A stretch of 64,000 nucleotides of DNA from Thalassospira xiamenensis M-5 = DSM 17429 (GTDB taxonomy: Bacteria; Pseudomonadota; Alphaproteobacteria; Rhodospirillales; Thalassospiraceae): contig NZ_CP004388.1 in the NCBI RefSeq assembly GCF_000300235.2, positions 62,001 through 126,000 of the forward strand. Direction: 5' to 3'. A model generated the notes under the pieces. The model had not been told where the DNA came from. It was given only the letters and a program-made list of their open reading frames with translations, and did not search any database. Each line of letters opens with the position of its first letter. Within the stretch, counting starts at the first letter, position 1. This document shows, piece after piece, positions 1 through 7,923 of this stretch. The position numbers were made by a program, and so were the translations under genes.

Positions 1-509
1 GATGCGACGATCATGCGGCGGTTGACCGCATATTTGCGCGCGATCAGCGATGAATCTTCAAGGGCTGACAGGCGAATCGCCAGATCGTAACCATCGTTGA
101 CCAGATCGGTGAATTTGTCGTCGAGCGTCAATTCAATCCTTACATCGGGATAACGCGCCAGAAATTCCGGAATCAGCGGCACGACCTGATACTTGGTAAA
201 CGCCACTGAAGCATTGATGCGAAGCGTTCCGCGCGGGGCGGCATAAAGCTGGGTCACGACTTCTTCGGCTTCCTCGATCTCGTTTAGGATCGTGCGGGCG
301 CGCTCGTAAAAGGCACGGCCTTCTTCGGTCAGGCTAAGCTGGCGGGTGGTGCGCATCAAAAGACGCGCGCCAAGTCTGTCTTCAAGGCGCGAAATGTATT
401 TTGAAACCGCCGAAGGTGACAGACGCATGGTCCGTGCAGCAGCTGAAAAGCTGCCTTCTTCAACGGCATGGACAAAGATTTCCATTTCTGCGGCGCGATC
501 CATCGGCAT
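1..509 (-). CDS. LysR-family transcriptional regulator (C-terminus cut by window edge)
   Basis: Reading leftward from ATG at 509 gives an open frame of 169 codons that leaves the window. The N-terminus (about residues 8-67) is a LysR winged helix-turn-helix, with the typical stretch AVEEGSFSAAARTMRLSPSA followed by a recognition helix and RLGARLLMRTTR. From about residue 92 the LysR substrate-binding fold begins (GTLRINASVAF, then a segment reading YPDVRIELTLDD). A second in-frame ATG lies at 503. The gene diverges from the small-protein gene at 646, so the 136-bp gap should hold both promoters. The effector is unknown. The family call is secure; the missing C-terminus prevents anything finer. 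Confidence 0.9.
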   Translation of the reverse strand, partial: MPMDRAAEMEIFVHAVEEGSFSAAARTMRLSPSAVSKYISRLEDRLGARLLMRTTRQLSLTEEGRAFYERARTILNEIEEAEEVVTQLYAAPRGTLRINASVAFTKYQVVPLIPEFLARYPDVRIELTLDDKFTDLVNDGYDLAIRLSALEDSSLIARKYAVNRRMIVA

Positions 510-600
510 GTTTCCTATTTATGACGCATATTCACAAGTAATGTGCATATTGAGGTAATTCTCTTCTGCCGTAAAGGAAATTAGATTGGGTTCATCAAAC

Positions 601-615
601 GCGACACGTTGTCGC
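601..615. promoter_or_regulatory. Inverted repeat GCGACA-CGT-TGTCGC in divergent gap
   Basis: A perfect 6-bp inverted repeat with a 3-nt centre sits 31 bp upstream of the small-protein start and about 90 bp upstream of the LysR start. It could be an operator for the divergent LysR regulator or a short hairpin in the leader of the small-protein mRNA. No clear -35/-10 pair is seen nearby, so the choice is open. Confidence 0.35.
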
Positions 616-645
616 AATGAACCAAATTCTTAAAGGAGGTCTGCC

Positions 646-828
646 ATGACCACTTATGCTGACATCACCAAGCTGAACATCAAAACCAGCGAGATTGAAG
701 CTGGCGTGCGCAAAGGCCAACAGCTCCGCGCTGAATATATCGGTAGCCTGTTCCGCAGCCTGTTCAAAGGCTCTGACAAGTCCGCCGACATCAAGCATCC
801 GGCTGGCACCGTTGGCGGTGCTGCCTAA
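646..828 (+). CDS. Small 60-residue protein of unknown function upstream of sRNA-like hairpins
   Basis: ATG at 646 has a strong ribosome site, AAGGAGG, at about 633-639, which argues for real translation. The 60-residue product is basic and probably helical (core RKGQQLRAEYIGSLFRSLF at about residues 23-41) with a low-complexity tail ending in AGTVGGAA. There is no signal peptide and no Cys pair. I do not recognise a family with certainty. It resembles the small basic alphaproteobacterial proteins (DUF1127-type or RSP_7527-type) that often precede cuckoo sRNAs, but it lacks the DUF1127 consensus. The two CUUCCUCCC hairpins and the terminator directly downstream suggest co-transcription with processing of the 3' UTR. 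Confidence 0.75.
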   Translation: MTTYADITKLNIKTSEIEAGVRKGQQLRAEYIGSLFRSLFKGSDKSADIKHPAGTVGGAA

Positions 829-840
829 TTGACGACCTCG

Positions 841-979
841 CGGTCGAGCGACGTTTGATCTTCCTCCCCAAACGACGCTCCCGCGATGGACTACTGCGTT
901 TTTTCTAGCGTCTTCCTCCCTAGACGACGCTGTTTTCCCGACTGGCCCGGGCTCTTTTGAGCTCCGGGCCATTTTTTTG
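841..979 (+). ncRNA. Tandem cuckoo/CcsR-like sRNA hairpins in the 3' UTR of the small-protein gene
   Basis: Two stem-loops follow the stop codon. Hairpin 1 (846-880) pairs GAGCG-A-CGTTTG with CAAACG-A-CGCTC: 11 base pairs, one A/A mismatch and an 11-nt loop, ATCTTCCTCCC. Hairpin 2 (896-930) pairs GCGT and TCTAG with CTAGA and ACGC around an internal loop, again with an 11-nt loop, CGTCTTCCTCC. The two loop regions share 19 of 21 bases (859-879 and 911-931). A Rho-independent terminator follows at 944. Alphaproteobacterial cuckoo (CcsR) sRNAs are known for repeated hairpins exposing anti-Shine-Dalgarno CCUCCUCCC-like loops and for lying downstream of a small-protein gene. Assignment to that family is inference from structure and context. 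Confidence 0.65.
944..979 (+). terminator. Rho-independent terminator
   Basis: GGCCCGG plus GCTC pairs with GAGC plus CCGGGCC across a TTTT loop, followed by a run of seven T at 972-978. It ends the small-protein/sRNA transcript. Confidence 0.85.
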
Positions 980-1013
980 TCTCATCGTCGACCGGCTTTG
1001 AAATCCCGCCGCC

Positions 1014-2297
1014 TTATTCACCGGTTTGGCGGGCGACGCCCGGCGGGATATAGAAGCCCGGCCGTTCCGACATCCATGACAGTACCGAAACCACCGCCAT
1101 TGCCACGATGGTGATCCAAAGCGTCGTGCCGATATCAATATCGGCGGCAAACATCCAGCCATAGATCGCCGGGCCAATCGCCGATGCCAGAACCATGACC
1201 GCAGTCAAAGTGCTTCGAACCGCACCAATTTCATCCAGTGGCACCAGTTCCGGGATAATCGCGGTGCGTAATGTTGTGGCAAAGCCGGTGGTGATCCCCA
1301 ACATCCCCATATAAACCGGGATCATGACCGGGGTTTCGGTGATCGCCAGCAACGATACCGCCCCGATGGCCGGGATCAGATGATAGGGGAACAGCTTGCG
1401 AGCGGTATGGCTGTCAATCAGCGGTCCGCTGCCAAAGGCCCCGATCACCGATGTGATGGCGAAAACCGTAAAGCCCGCTGCAAACCAGGTGAGGTCGATG
1501 TCTTTACTGGCTGAAATCGATCCCTGATGGAAGAACAGGGCGGTCATCACCAGCGGCGGGGCGGCCAGCATCGGCATGCAGAACCAGATATAGCGTGACC
1601 GGAACAGGCGTGGATGGCTGTCTGTGGGTGACGTATCCCGGGCGACCTCCTGATTCGCACTAGCGGTCTTGCTGTTGTTTTCCATTTTGCCCGGTGCTTC
1701 GCGGAATTTCGCGTTATCGCGGATCAGCAGGATCGCAATCGGCATCAGGATAACCACGATGAAAATACCGGCCCCGGCATAGGTGGCCCGCCAGCCAAAT
1801 CCGGCAATAAGTGCCAGCAGGGTTACCGGCATGATTGCCTCTGCCAACGGAAAGCCGAAGCTTGCAATGGCGAGGGCACGTCCACGACTGCGGTCAAAAT
1901 AACGCGCAATGCCGGTCATGCTGACATGGCTCATCAATCCCTGCCCAGCCAGACGCAGAATAAACAGGGCCGCAATCAGCATCCAGGCCGACTGTGCGGC
2001 GGCAATCACAAGGCAGCCGATGGTCAGCAACACCATGCTCGCCAGGCTGTAGCGCAGCATATCGATGCGGTCGATCAATCGCCCGATGAAAGGCAGGCAG
2101 AGCGCGCTTGCGATGGTGATCCCGGCATAAATATTGGCAAACTCGGTTTCATTGATTGCAAGGCTGGCCCCGATGAACGGAACGAAAAGGGCGACCAGAA
2201 AGGTCTGGCCGAATGACGAGCCAAAACTATGAAGCGCCCCGAATGCCAACGGGCGGGGTGCCTGACGCAAAAGACTGAGGAATTGCATGAGGTTCAA
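1014..2297 (-). CDS. MFS transporter, 12 membrane segments
   Basis: A 427-residue major facilitator superfamily permease. About 12 hydrophobic segments are visible, in two bundles separated by a hydrophilic central loop (about residues 195-230, rich in Lys/Asn/Ser). The motif-A-like loop GRLIDRIDMLR follows the second segment, and a helix 4-5 loop reads RYFDRSRGRALAIASFGFP. The second half has a matching loop (SGPLIDSHTARKL). The substrate cannot be read from the sequence. The first residues (MNLMQF) and the downstream terminator of the TRAP operon suggest an independent transcript. The gene ends about 35 bp from the convergent sRNA terminator. Confidence 0.88.
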   Translation of the reverse strand: MNLMQFLSLLRQAPRPLAFGALHSFGSSFGQTFLVALFVPFIGASLAINETEFANIYAGITIASALCLPFIGRLIDRIDMLRYSLASMVLLTIGCLVIAAAQSAWMLIAALFILRLAGQGLMSHVSMTGIARYFDRSRGRALAIASFGFPLAEAIMPVTLLALIAGFGWRATYAGAGIFIVVILMPIAILLIRDNAKFREAPGKMENNSKTASANQEVARDTSPTDSHPRLFRSRYIWFCMPMLAAPPLVMTALFFHQGSISASKDIDLTWFAAGFTVFAITSVIGAFGSGPLIDSHTARKLFPYHLIPAIGAVSLLAITETPVMIPVYMGMLGITTGFATTLRTAIIPELVPLDEIGAVRSTLTAVMVLASAIGPAIYGWMFAADIDIGTTLWITIVAMAVVSVLSWMSERPGFYIPPGVARQTGE

Positions 2298-2394
2298 TCA
2301 ATAGTATGAGGAATTCTTCCGGCGATATTATCTAGGGCGGTGAAAAGCGTCTACTGCCCGAATGCATAGGTATTATGTGCGTGCATAAAGTGAA

Positions 2395-2428
2395 AAAGCC
2401 CCCGCAAGAACATGTCTTGCGGGGGCTT
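2395..2428 (-). terminator. Terminator of the TAXI-TRAP operon
   Basis: A perfect 13-bp stem, AGCCCCCGCAAGA with TCTTGCGGGGGCT, surrounds a 5-nt loop. Read on the minus strand it is followed by TTTTT, so it ends the leftward TRAP operon about 35 bp beyond its last stop codon. Confidence 0.9.
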
Positions 2429-2461
2429 TCGGATCAAAAGTAAGTCGTTTCAGCGGGGAAA

Positions 2462-4477
2462 TCAGGCAGCTATTTTGGCTGCCGGACCATCCGAATGACG
2501 GCTTTTCCACCAGTTCAGGCCCAGTATCGCTAGAATGACGACCGTGCCTGCGATCTCTGCCCGAATGTCAGGATAGAAGATGCCAATTGTCGCTGGAACA
2601 ATCAGAATGCGTGACACCAGATCAATCTTGGCAAACATGAAGCCTTCGAGTGCAGCGGCAAAGGCTGCCAGCGACAGGATCGCGGTAAAGCCGGTCCAGA
2701 GCACAAGCGGCAGCGGACCACCAGTGATGATTTCCGGATTGAACACCATGAAGGCCGGGATCAGATAGAGGCCCTTGGCAAATTTCCAGGCCTGCATACT
2801 GGTTTCCAATGGACTGGCCCCGGCAATCGCGGCCCCGGCAAAACCGGCAAGCGCAATGGGCGGGGTCACGTTACTGTCCTGAGAATACCAGAACACCACC
2901 AGATGAGCGATCAGCAACGGAATGCCGAACTCGTTGGACAGTGCCGGTCCGACCAGAACGATCAGAACGATATAGGATGCCGTCACCGGCAGGCCCATGC
3001 CGAGAATCAGGCTGGCGATCAACACCAGAACCAGTGCCAGAACAATATGGCCGCCCGAGAAAGCGATCATCATCGACGAGAATTTCAGACCCAAACCGGT
3101 CAGTCCGACGACGCCGACAATAATACCGGCAACAGCGCAGGCCATGCTGACCGCAACCGCATTTTTTGCACCGAGTTCAAGGGCGGCAATTGTAATCCTG
3201 ACACCATTGGCAAGGGCAACCTTCAGGCGATCATGGCTTGCCTTTTCGCCGTTCTGCGGCGCGACATAGAAGAACCAGATCACGTATCGCAGGGCGGCAA
3301 CCGCAAGGACGGAAATGATCGCCCAGAAACCGACACGCATCGGTGAAATGTTCAGCACCAGAAGGTAAATCAGAACGCCAAGCGGCAGAATGAATTGCCA
3401 GCCTTCCTTAAGCACCTGCTTCCAATCGGGCAGTTCTTCGACCGGCATGCCGCGCATACCGTTTTTCAGCGCGACGATATGGACAAACAGATAAACCGTG
3501 CCGAGATACAGGATCGCCGGGAAGATCGAGACCATGACGATTTCAAGATACGGAACTTGTGTATACTCGGAAATCAGGAATGCACCTGCCCCCATGAGAG
3601 GTGGCGTGATCTGGCCGCCGGTCGAGGCAGCGGCTTCGATACCACCGGCCTGTGCGGGGCGATAACCCAATTTTTTCATCAGTGGAATGGTAAAGGCCCC
3701 GGTGGTGACAACGTTGGCAATCGCCGAACCGCTGATTGATCCCATACCGGCAGACGCCAGCACCGCGGCCTTTGCGGGACCGCCAGCCTTTCTGCCGGTC
3801 GCCGCATAGGCCATGTCGATAAAGAATTTACCCGCACCGGTCACTTCAAGGAATGCGCCAAACAGGACGAACATGAAGATGTAGGTCGCTGCAACTCCCA
3901 TCGGCAGGCCATAAATGCCTTCCTGACCAAGATAAAGCTGACCGACTAGGCGATCCACATCAGCGCCCCGGTGGCTAAGGATGCCGGGCAGCCATTCACC
4001 AAGCCATGGCAATGCACCACGTGGACCGGAAAGTGCATAGACGATTGCAACGATGCCAATCACAGTCATGCCAAGGCCAACAGCACGACGGCTGGCTTCG
4101 AGTACGGTGACGGTCGCAATGATGCCGATGATCAGATCGGTACTGGTCCAGAAACCCGCACGGTTGAAAATCTCGTCCAGATAGAAGGACAGATAGAACC
4201 CCGTAATGAACGCACCAGCCAGAAATCCCAGATCGATAACCCAACCCAGAACGCCCCGTTTGCGGTTCGATCCAAAAACGGGGAACATCAGAAAGGCCAG
4301 AAACATCACAAAGGCCAGATGGATCGAACGCTGATAAAACAGGCCAAGCGGCTCGATCCCAGCGCCATACATCTGGAACAGTGAAAGTGCAACGGCGACA
4401 ACAGAAATTGCCAGTACAACCAGTTTTGGCTGTGGCAGTTTGTCCGCCAAGGACGGAAGCGGTGCCGGTTCAGACAT
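2462..4477 (-). CDS. TRAP transporter fused permease (DctQ-DctM type)
   Basis: A 671-residue inner-membrane protein in which the small 4-helix (DctQ-like) and large 12-helix (DctM-like) TRAP permease subunits are joined, as usual for TAXI-type systems. The N-terminal ~170 residues hold the first helices. The DctM core contains GSISGSAIANVVTTGAFTIP and AASTGGQITPPLMGAGAFLI, the conserved motifs of this family. The C-terminal half has LILGMGLPVTASYIVL and SQDSNVTPPIALAGFAGAAI. It uses an ion gradient to take up an organic acid or amino acid delivered by the binding protein encoded upstream. It lies 5 bp downstream of the DUF1850 gene and is the last gene of the operon. Confidence 0.94.
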   Translation of the reverse strand: MSEPAPLPSLADKLPQPKLVVLAISVVAVALSLFQMYGAGIEPLGLFYQRSIHLAFVMFLAFLMFPVFGSNRKRGVLGWVIDLGFLAGAFITGFYLSFYLDEIFNRAGFWTSTDLIIGIIATVTVLEASRRAVGLGMTVIGIVAIVYALSGPRGALPWLGEWLPGILSHRGADVDRLVGQLYLGQEGIYGLPMGVAATYIFMFVLFGAFLEVTGAGKFFIDMAYAATGRKAGGPAKAAVLASAGMGSISGSAIANVVTTGAFTIPLMKKLGYRPAQAGGIEAAASTGGQITPPLMGAGAFLISEYTQVPYLEIVMVSIFPAILYLGTVYLFVHIVALKNGMRGMPVEELPDWKQVLKEGWQFILPLGVLIYLLVLNISPMRVGFWAIISVLAVAALRYVIWFFYVAPQNGEKASHDRLKVALANGVRITIAALELGAKNAVAVSMACAVAGIIVGVVGLTGLGLKFSSMMIAFSGGHIVLALVLVLIASLILGMGLPVTASYIVLIVLVGPALSNEFGIPLLIAHLVVFWYSQDSNVTPPIALAGFAGAAIAGASPLETSMQAWKFAKGLYLIPAFMVFNPEIITGGPLPLVLWTGFTAILSLAAFAAALEGFMFAKIDLVSRILIVPATIGIFYPDIRAEIAGTVVILAILGLNWWKSRHSDGPAAKIAA

Positions 4478-4482
4478 GAAAC

Positions 4483-4992
4483 TTATTCCCCGGTATCAAG
4501 GCGGATGGTGACACGGGTGTGTTCAGCCATCTTTGAAAGATATATTTCGTCACCCTCTGTCGTGACGATACGATGGTCGACTGCAAGACTTCCGACGCGC
4601 AGGGCATAGGCATTGCCCGGCACAGGTTCGTCGATGTCCTCGATCCAGTATCCGCCACCTTTGGCGCTGGTCAGGACTCCACGACCCGGATAATGGCCAA
4701 GACCTGCTGCAAAATCGGGTTGGTATGTACGATGCAGGACCATCCTGCCCAGATCATCGACATAACAATCGATAACCCCGTCACCAGTGACCGAATGGTT
4801 CCAGTAAAGGCACCAGCCAGATTGGCGTGGAATTCGTGTTCTGGCCAAAACCGATCCGTCAGCGGCAATGACTTCCAGATGGTCCGTTGCCGTACCCGGC
4901 GTGGTTTCAGCATGACGAGCTGGCCCGCTACATGCCGATATCAGAAGGGTAAAGGCGGCCAATGCTGGCCGCCCCCAATTTAGTGAAATCAT
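4483..4992 (-). CDS. DUF1850 lipoprotein of the TRAP operon
   Basis: A 169-residue protein with a lipoprotein signal: hydrophobic residues 9-18, then LISAC, so Cys at about position 21 would be acylated. The mature part carries DUF1850-like features (WCLYWNHSVTG, then HRTYQPDFAAGLGHYPGRG). DUF1850 genes repeatedly lie between the binding protein and the fused permease of TAXI-type TRAP operons, as here. The start overlaps the end of the upstream gene by 4 bp (ATGA), and the permease begins 5 bp after its stop, so translation is coupled. The role is unknown; an accessory in substrate binding or transporter assembly is inferred. Confidence 0.85.
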   Translation of the reverse strand: MISLNWGRPALAAFTLLISACSGPARHAETTPGTATDHLEVIAADGSVLARTRIPRQSGWCLYWNHSVTGDGVIDCYVDDLGRMVLHRTYQPDFAAGLGHYPGRGVLTSAKGGGYWIEDIDEPVPGNAYALRVGSLAVDHRIVTTEGDEIYLSKMAEHTRVTIRLDTGE

Positions 4993-5954
4993 GGATAAAG
5001 CTTAGGCGGAATCGGTGAACCGGTTTCTTCGTAGTAACGAAGGGCACCCGGATGCATCGGAATTGGCGTCGAGTTCAGAGCGAAATCAACGGTGGTGTCG
5101 TTGGCAGCCGGGTGAATGGCGATCAGTTCATCAACTTTTTCAAACAGGGTCTTGGTGATCTGATAGGCCAGTTCGTCATCCATTTCTGCATTCACGAACA
5201 GAACGTTCGGGGTTGAAACGGTGTTTACCGGTGCGGTTACACCGTCATAGAGCCCTTTGCGCAGCGCATAAGGTGCGAAGGTCGGTTCGGCATCAAGGGC
5301 TGCAACGATTTCCTCGTCGCTGAGAGCGATCAGCTTGATCTCGCGGGTGGTTGCGAGGTTGAGGATCGAACTGGTGGGCGGGCCGACGCTCCAGAAACCT
5401 GCATCGATATCGCCGTCACGAAGTGCGTCGGCGGTTTCGTTGAAGTTCAGGCGCTGTTCTTCGATGTCATCATAAGAAATGCCGTTGGCTTCAAGCAGGG
5501 TTTTGGCAGAAACTTCGGTGCCCGAACCTGGCGCACCAACAGAAACGCGTTTGCCTTTAAGATCGGCAAGGCCGGTAATGCCGCTATCTGCCATTGTCAC
5601 GATCTGAACGGCATTCGGATAGATCGAAGCCAAGGCGCGAACATTGTCAAGTTTGCGGCCTTCGAATTTGCCTGTACCGGTGAAGCCAGCATAAACAGTA
5701 TCGGCCAAACCGATTGCAATGTCGCTGTCGCCACGGGAAATAAGGCCCATGTTTTCAACAGATGCACCGGTGACTTCGGCAACTGCGGTCGCACCGTCAA
5801 CATATTTGCTGATCAGTTCCGCAAGACCGCCGCCATACGGATAATAAACGCCACCGGTACCGCCGGTTGCGATGGAAAGCTGACTTTGGGCGAATGCCGG
5901 GGCACCGAACATCATCAGTGCTGCCGCTGCAGAAAGCAGATTCCGCAATTTCAT
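4989..5954 (-). CDS. TAXI-family TRAP solute-binding protein
   Basis: A 321-residue periplasmic protein with a signal peptide ending near APAFAQS (residue 23). The mature N-terminus QLSIATGGTGGVYYPYGGGL is the hallmark of TAXI binding proteins. Later motifs are GLISRGDSDIAIGLADTVYAG, GLADLKGKRVSVGAPGSGTE and a hinge segment near DIDAGFWSVGPPTSSI. It captures the substrate for the fused permease. The start ATG at 5954 has GGGAGGA about 8 bp upstream on the minus strand. It is the first gene of the three-gene operon. The sigma-54 promoter proposed at 6334-6349 would give a leader of about 370 nt. The substrate is unknown. Confidence 0.93.
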   Translation of the reverse strand: MKLRNLLSAAAALMMFGAPAFAQSQLSIATGGTGGVYYPYGGGLAELISKYVDGATAVAEVTGASVENMGLISRGDSDIAIGLADTVYAGFTGTGKFEGRKLDNVRALASIYPNAVQIVTMADSGITGLADLKGKRVSVGAPGSGTEVSAKTLLEANGISYDDIEEQRLNFNETADALRDGDIDAGFWSVGPPTSSILNLATTREIKLIALSDEEIVAALDAEPTFAPYALRKGLYDGVTAPVNTVSTPNVLFVNAEMDDELAYQITKTLFEKVDELIAIHPAANDTTVDFALNSTPIPMHPGALRYYEETGSPIPPKLYP

Positions 5955-6333
5955 ACTTAGTCCTCCCTAGGATTAGTGTTTACTGCGTTGATAACAACAG
6001 AAACGGTCAATAAAGAAATATTGGCAGTTATCTTTTGGTATCTCCTCAGTTGTTGGTCGTCCTGTTCTCTAACGAATATGGTGTCGGGTGGGCACTTAAC
6101 AGGTCGTTGGGATAATAAAGCAGTGTCCGATCCGGTCGCCAAATACGGCACGCGCAAATCGCCCGTGAAACTGATTCACAAGGATGCTGTCAGAAATCCG
6201 ACAAAATGCGGTGGCATTCAGATGCGATTGACCCGTTATCGGGCCGATCAAGCGTCATGCGATAAAAGCATGCCTTCCCGGACATTGGTTATTCTCCCTG
6301 ACGAATGTTGTTTATTGTTTTGCCCTAATGATT

Positions 6334-6349
6334 GGCAAACATCATGCCA
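6334..6349 (-). promoter_or_regulatory. Candidate sigma-54 promoter for the TAXI-TRAP operon
   Basis: Minus-strand TGGCATGATGTTTGCC matches the -24/-12 consensus TGGCACG-N4-TTGCA, with exactly 10 bp between the GG and GC doublets. The predicted start is near 6323, leaving an unusually long leader of about 370 nt to the binding-protein gene. A sigma-54 activator gene adjoins it, and an AT-rich stretch (6361-6382, with TATCAA) that could serve IHF bending separates it from the activator sites. Confidence 0.6.
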
Positions 6350-6409
6350 ACCGGGGATTCTATTTTTCTATTTATATATCAAGCAGATACAAAAATCAGC
6401 CCGATCATG

Positions 6410-6461
6410 TCGGCGGAATCTTGCCGATGTACCATTTCTTTTTCGGCGGATTTTTGCCGAT
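6410..6461. promoter_or_regulatory. Two inverted-repeat upstream activator sites
   Basis: TCGGCGGAATCTTGCCGAT (6410-6428) and TCGGCGGATTTTTGCCGAT (6443-6461) differ at two positions. Each is an inverted repeat TCGGC-N9-GCCGA. Their centres are 33 bp apart, about three helical turns, and they lie roughly 95-130 bp upstream of the predicted sigma-54 start. This is the layout of enhancer sites for a DctD/NtrC-type activator; the binder is probably the product of the gene at 6508-7923. Confidence 0.65.
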
Positions 6462-6507
6462 AGACCCGATTCACAAATATCCTAACACTTTAAAGCTGCG
6501 GGACAAA

Positions 6508-7923
6508 TTATCGCTCTTCAATGGTATCACGGCGAATGTTCAGCTTTTTCATTTTTTCGTTCAGGGTGCGACGCGGAATGTCGAGTTCGTCCATTACTGT
6601 TTTGACGTTGCCGTTATGGCGCGTCAGAGCATCGCGGATGATGTGCTGTTCGAAATGGCGAAGCTGATCTGCGAGTGATCCGGTTTTGTCGGCAGGGTCG
6701 GCGGCACCATTGCCAATGCTGTTGCCAAACAGACGTGCCCAGCGTTCTTCGGCGTTGCCGGTCAGGAGCACATAGCGTTCCGCGAGGTTTTTAAGTTCGC
6801 GCACATTTCCCGACCATTCATGAGCCAGAAGTCCGCCCCAAAGTTTTGCAGGCGGTTTTTCATACGGGCGATCAAAATTTTCGGCCGCCCGTTCGGCAAA
6901 AATGTCAAACAGCAGCGGCAGGTCATCCTTACGCTGGCGGAGCGGTACGATTTCCAGTTCGAATGTGTTGATCCGAAACAGAAGGTCTTCGCGGAAACGC
7001 TTATCAGCAACGGCGGTCGGCAAATCTTCGTTGGTGGCACAGATCAGCCGGAAATTGACCTTTACCGGGGTGTTTGACCCAAGTCGGACGATTTCGCGCT
7101 GTTCAATGACGCGCAGAAGCTTGGCCTGCAAGGCCAGCGGCATGCTTGATAATTCATCAAGAAACAGGGTGCCATTATCGGCATGTTCGATCCAGCCGAT
7201 CCGGCGGCTGGCAGCACCGGTGAAGGCTCCCTTTTCATGACCGAAAAGTTCGCTTTCGGCAGTGCTTTCAGGAATGGCCGCACAGTTGACGGCAACAAAT
7301 CGCCGATCATGTCGGACACTCAGATCATGGATGGCGCGCGCTACAAGTTCCTTGCCGGTACCGGTTTCGCCGGAAACCAGAACTGGAACTTCGGTTGGGG
7401 CGATATTGGCGATTTCGGCCTTTAACGCACGCATCGACGGGCTGTTGCCGATCAGGCGGCTGTCAAGCGTGCCATGTTGGGCGATTTGCGTGCGCAGGGC
7501 ACGGTTTTCGATGACAAGTTTGCGTTTTTCAATTGCGCGCTCAAGGCTTTCGAGGATGTCGTTCGGCTCAAACGGTTTTTCAACGAAATCATAGGCCCCG
7601 CTTTTCATCGCTTCGACCGCCATCGGGACATCGCCATGACCGGTCATCAGGATCACCGGAATGTCACGGTCGATCGCCAGAACCGATTTGGTAAAGGCGA
7701 TGCCATCAAGCTTTGGCATTTTGACATCGGTCAGGATGACGCCGGCGAAATCGGGTGTGATATCTTCAAGGGCTGAAATCGCGTCGGCATGAACACAGAT
7801 GGTGTAGCCTGACAGGTCAAGCCATTGCGACAGGGAAACGCGCAGGGCTTCTTCATCATCGACGATGATCACCTGTGCCGTTTGTGGTTTTGCGCTGGTG
7901 GTATCGATTTTCGAGTGCGGCAT
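6508..7923 (-). CDS. DctD-like sigma-54-dependent response regulator
   Basis: A 471-residue protein with three domains. The receiver (about 17-130) has acidic residues in VDDEE and the phosphoacceptor Asp in ILTDVKMPKLDG. The AAA+ ATPase (about 157-385) has Walker A GETGTGKE and the sigma-54 contact loop GAFTGA. The Fis-type helix-turn-helix at the C-terminus begins near DALTRHNGNVKTVMDELDIP. It activates sigma-54 promoters when phosphorylated. The start overlaps the stop of the kinase gene (TAATG), so the pair is translationally coupled. The adjacent TAXI-TRAP operon with paired upstream sites is its likely target, paralleling DctB/DctD control of dicarboxylate transport. Confidence 0.93.
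   Translation of the reverse strand: MPHSKIDTTSAKPQTAQVIIVDDEEALRVSLSQWLDLSGYTICVHADAISALEDITPDFAGVILTDVKMPKLDGIAFTKSVLAIDRDIPVILMTGHGDVPMAVEAMKSGAYDFVEKPFEPNDILESLERAIEKRKLVIENRALRTQIAQHGTLDSRLIGNSPSMRALKAEIANIAPTEVPVLVSGETGTGKELVARAIHDLSVRHDRRFVAVNCAAIPESTAESELFGHEKGAFTGAASRRIGWIEHADNGTLFLDELSSMPLALQAKLLRVIEQREIVRLGSNTPVKVNFRLICATNEDLPTAVADKRFREDLLFRINTFELEIVPLRQRKDDLPLLFDIFAERAAENFDRPYEKPPAKLWGGLLAHEWSGNVRELKNLAERYVLLTGNAEERWARLFGNSIGNGAADPADKTGSLADQLRHFEQHIIRDALTRHNGNVKTVMDELDIPRRTLNEKMKKLNIRRDTIEER

Larger units (their letters stand above)
5955..6507. other. 553-bp intergenic control region
   Basis: Between the TAXI operon and the end of the response-regulator gene. Apart from the sigma-54 promoter and the paired activator sites I see no gene. 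The open frames here lack a ribosome site and resemble no protein. About 370 bp between the predicted start site and the first ATG would be leader RNA; no recognised riboswitch was found in it. Confidence 0.6.

Noticed and set aside
5976..6485. 169-codon plus-strand open frame in the TAXI-TRAP control region
   Set aside because: It runs through the sigma-54 promoter and activator sites, has no ribosome site and resembles no protein.
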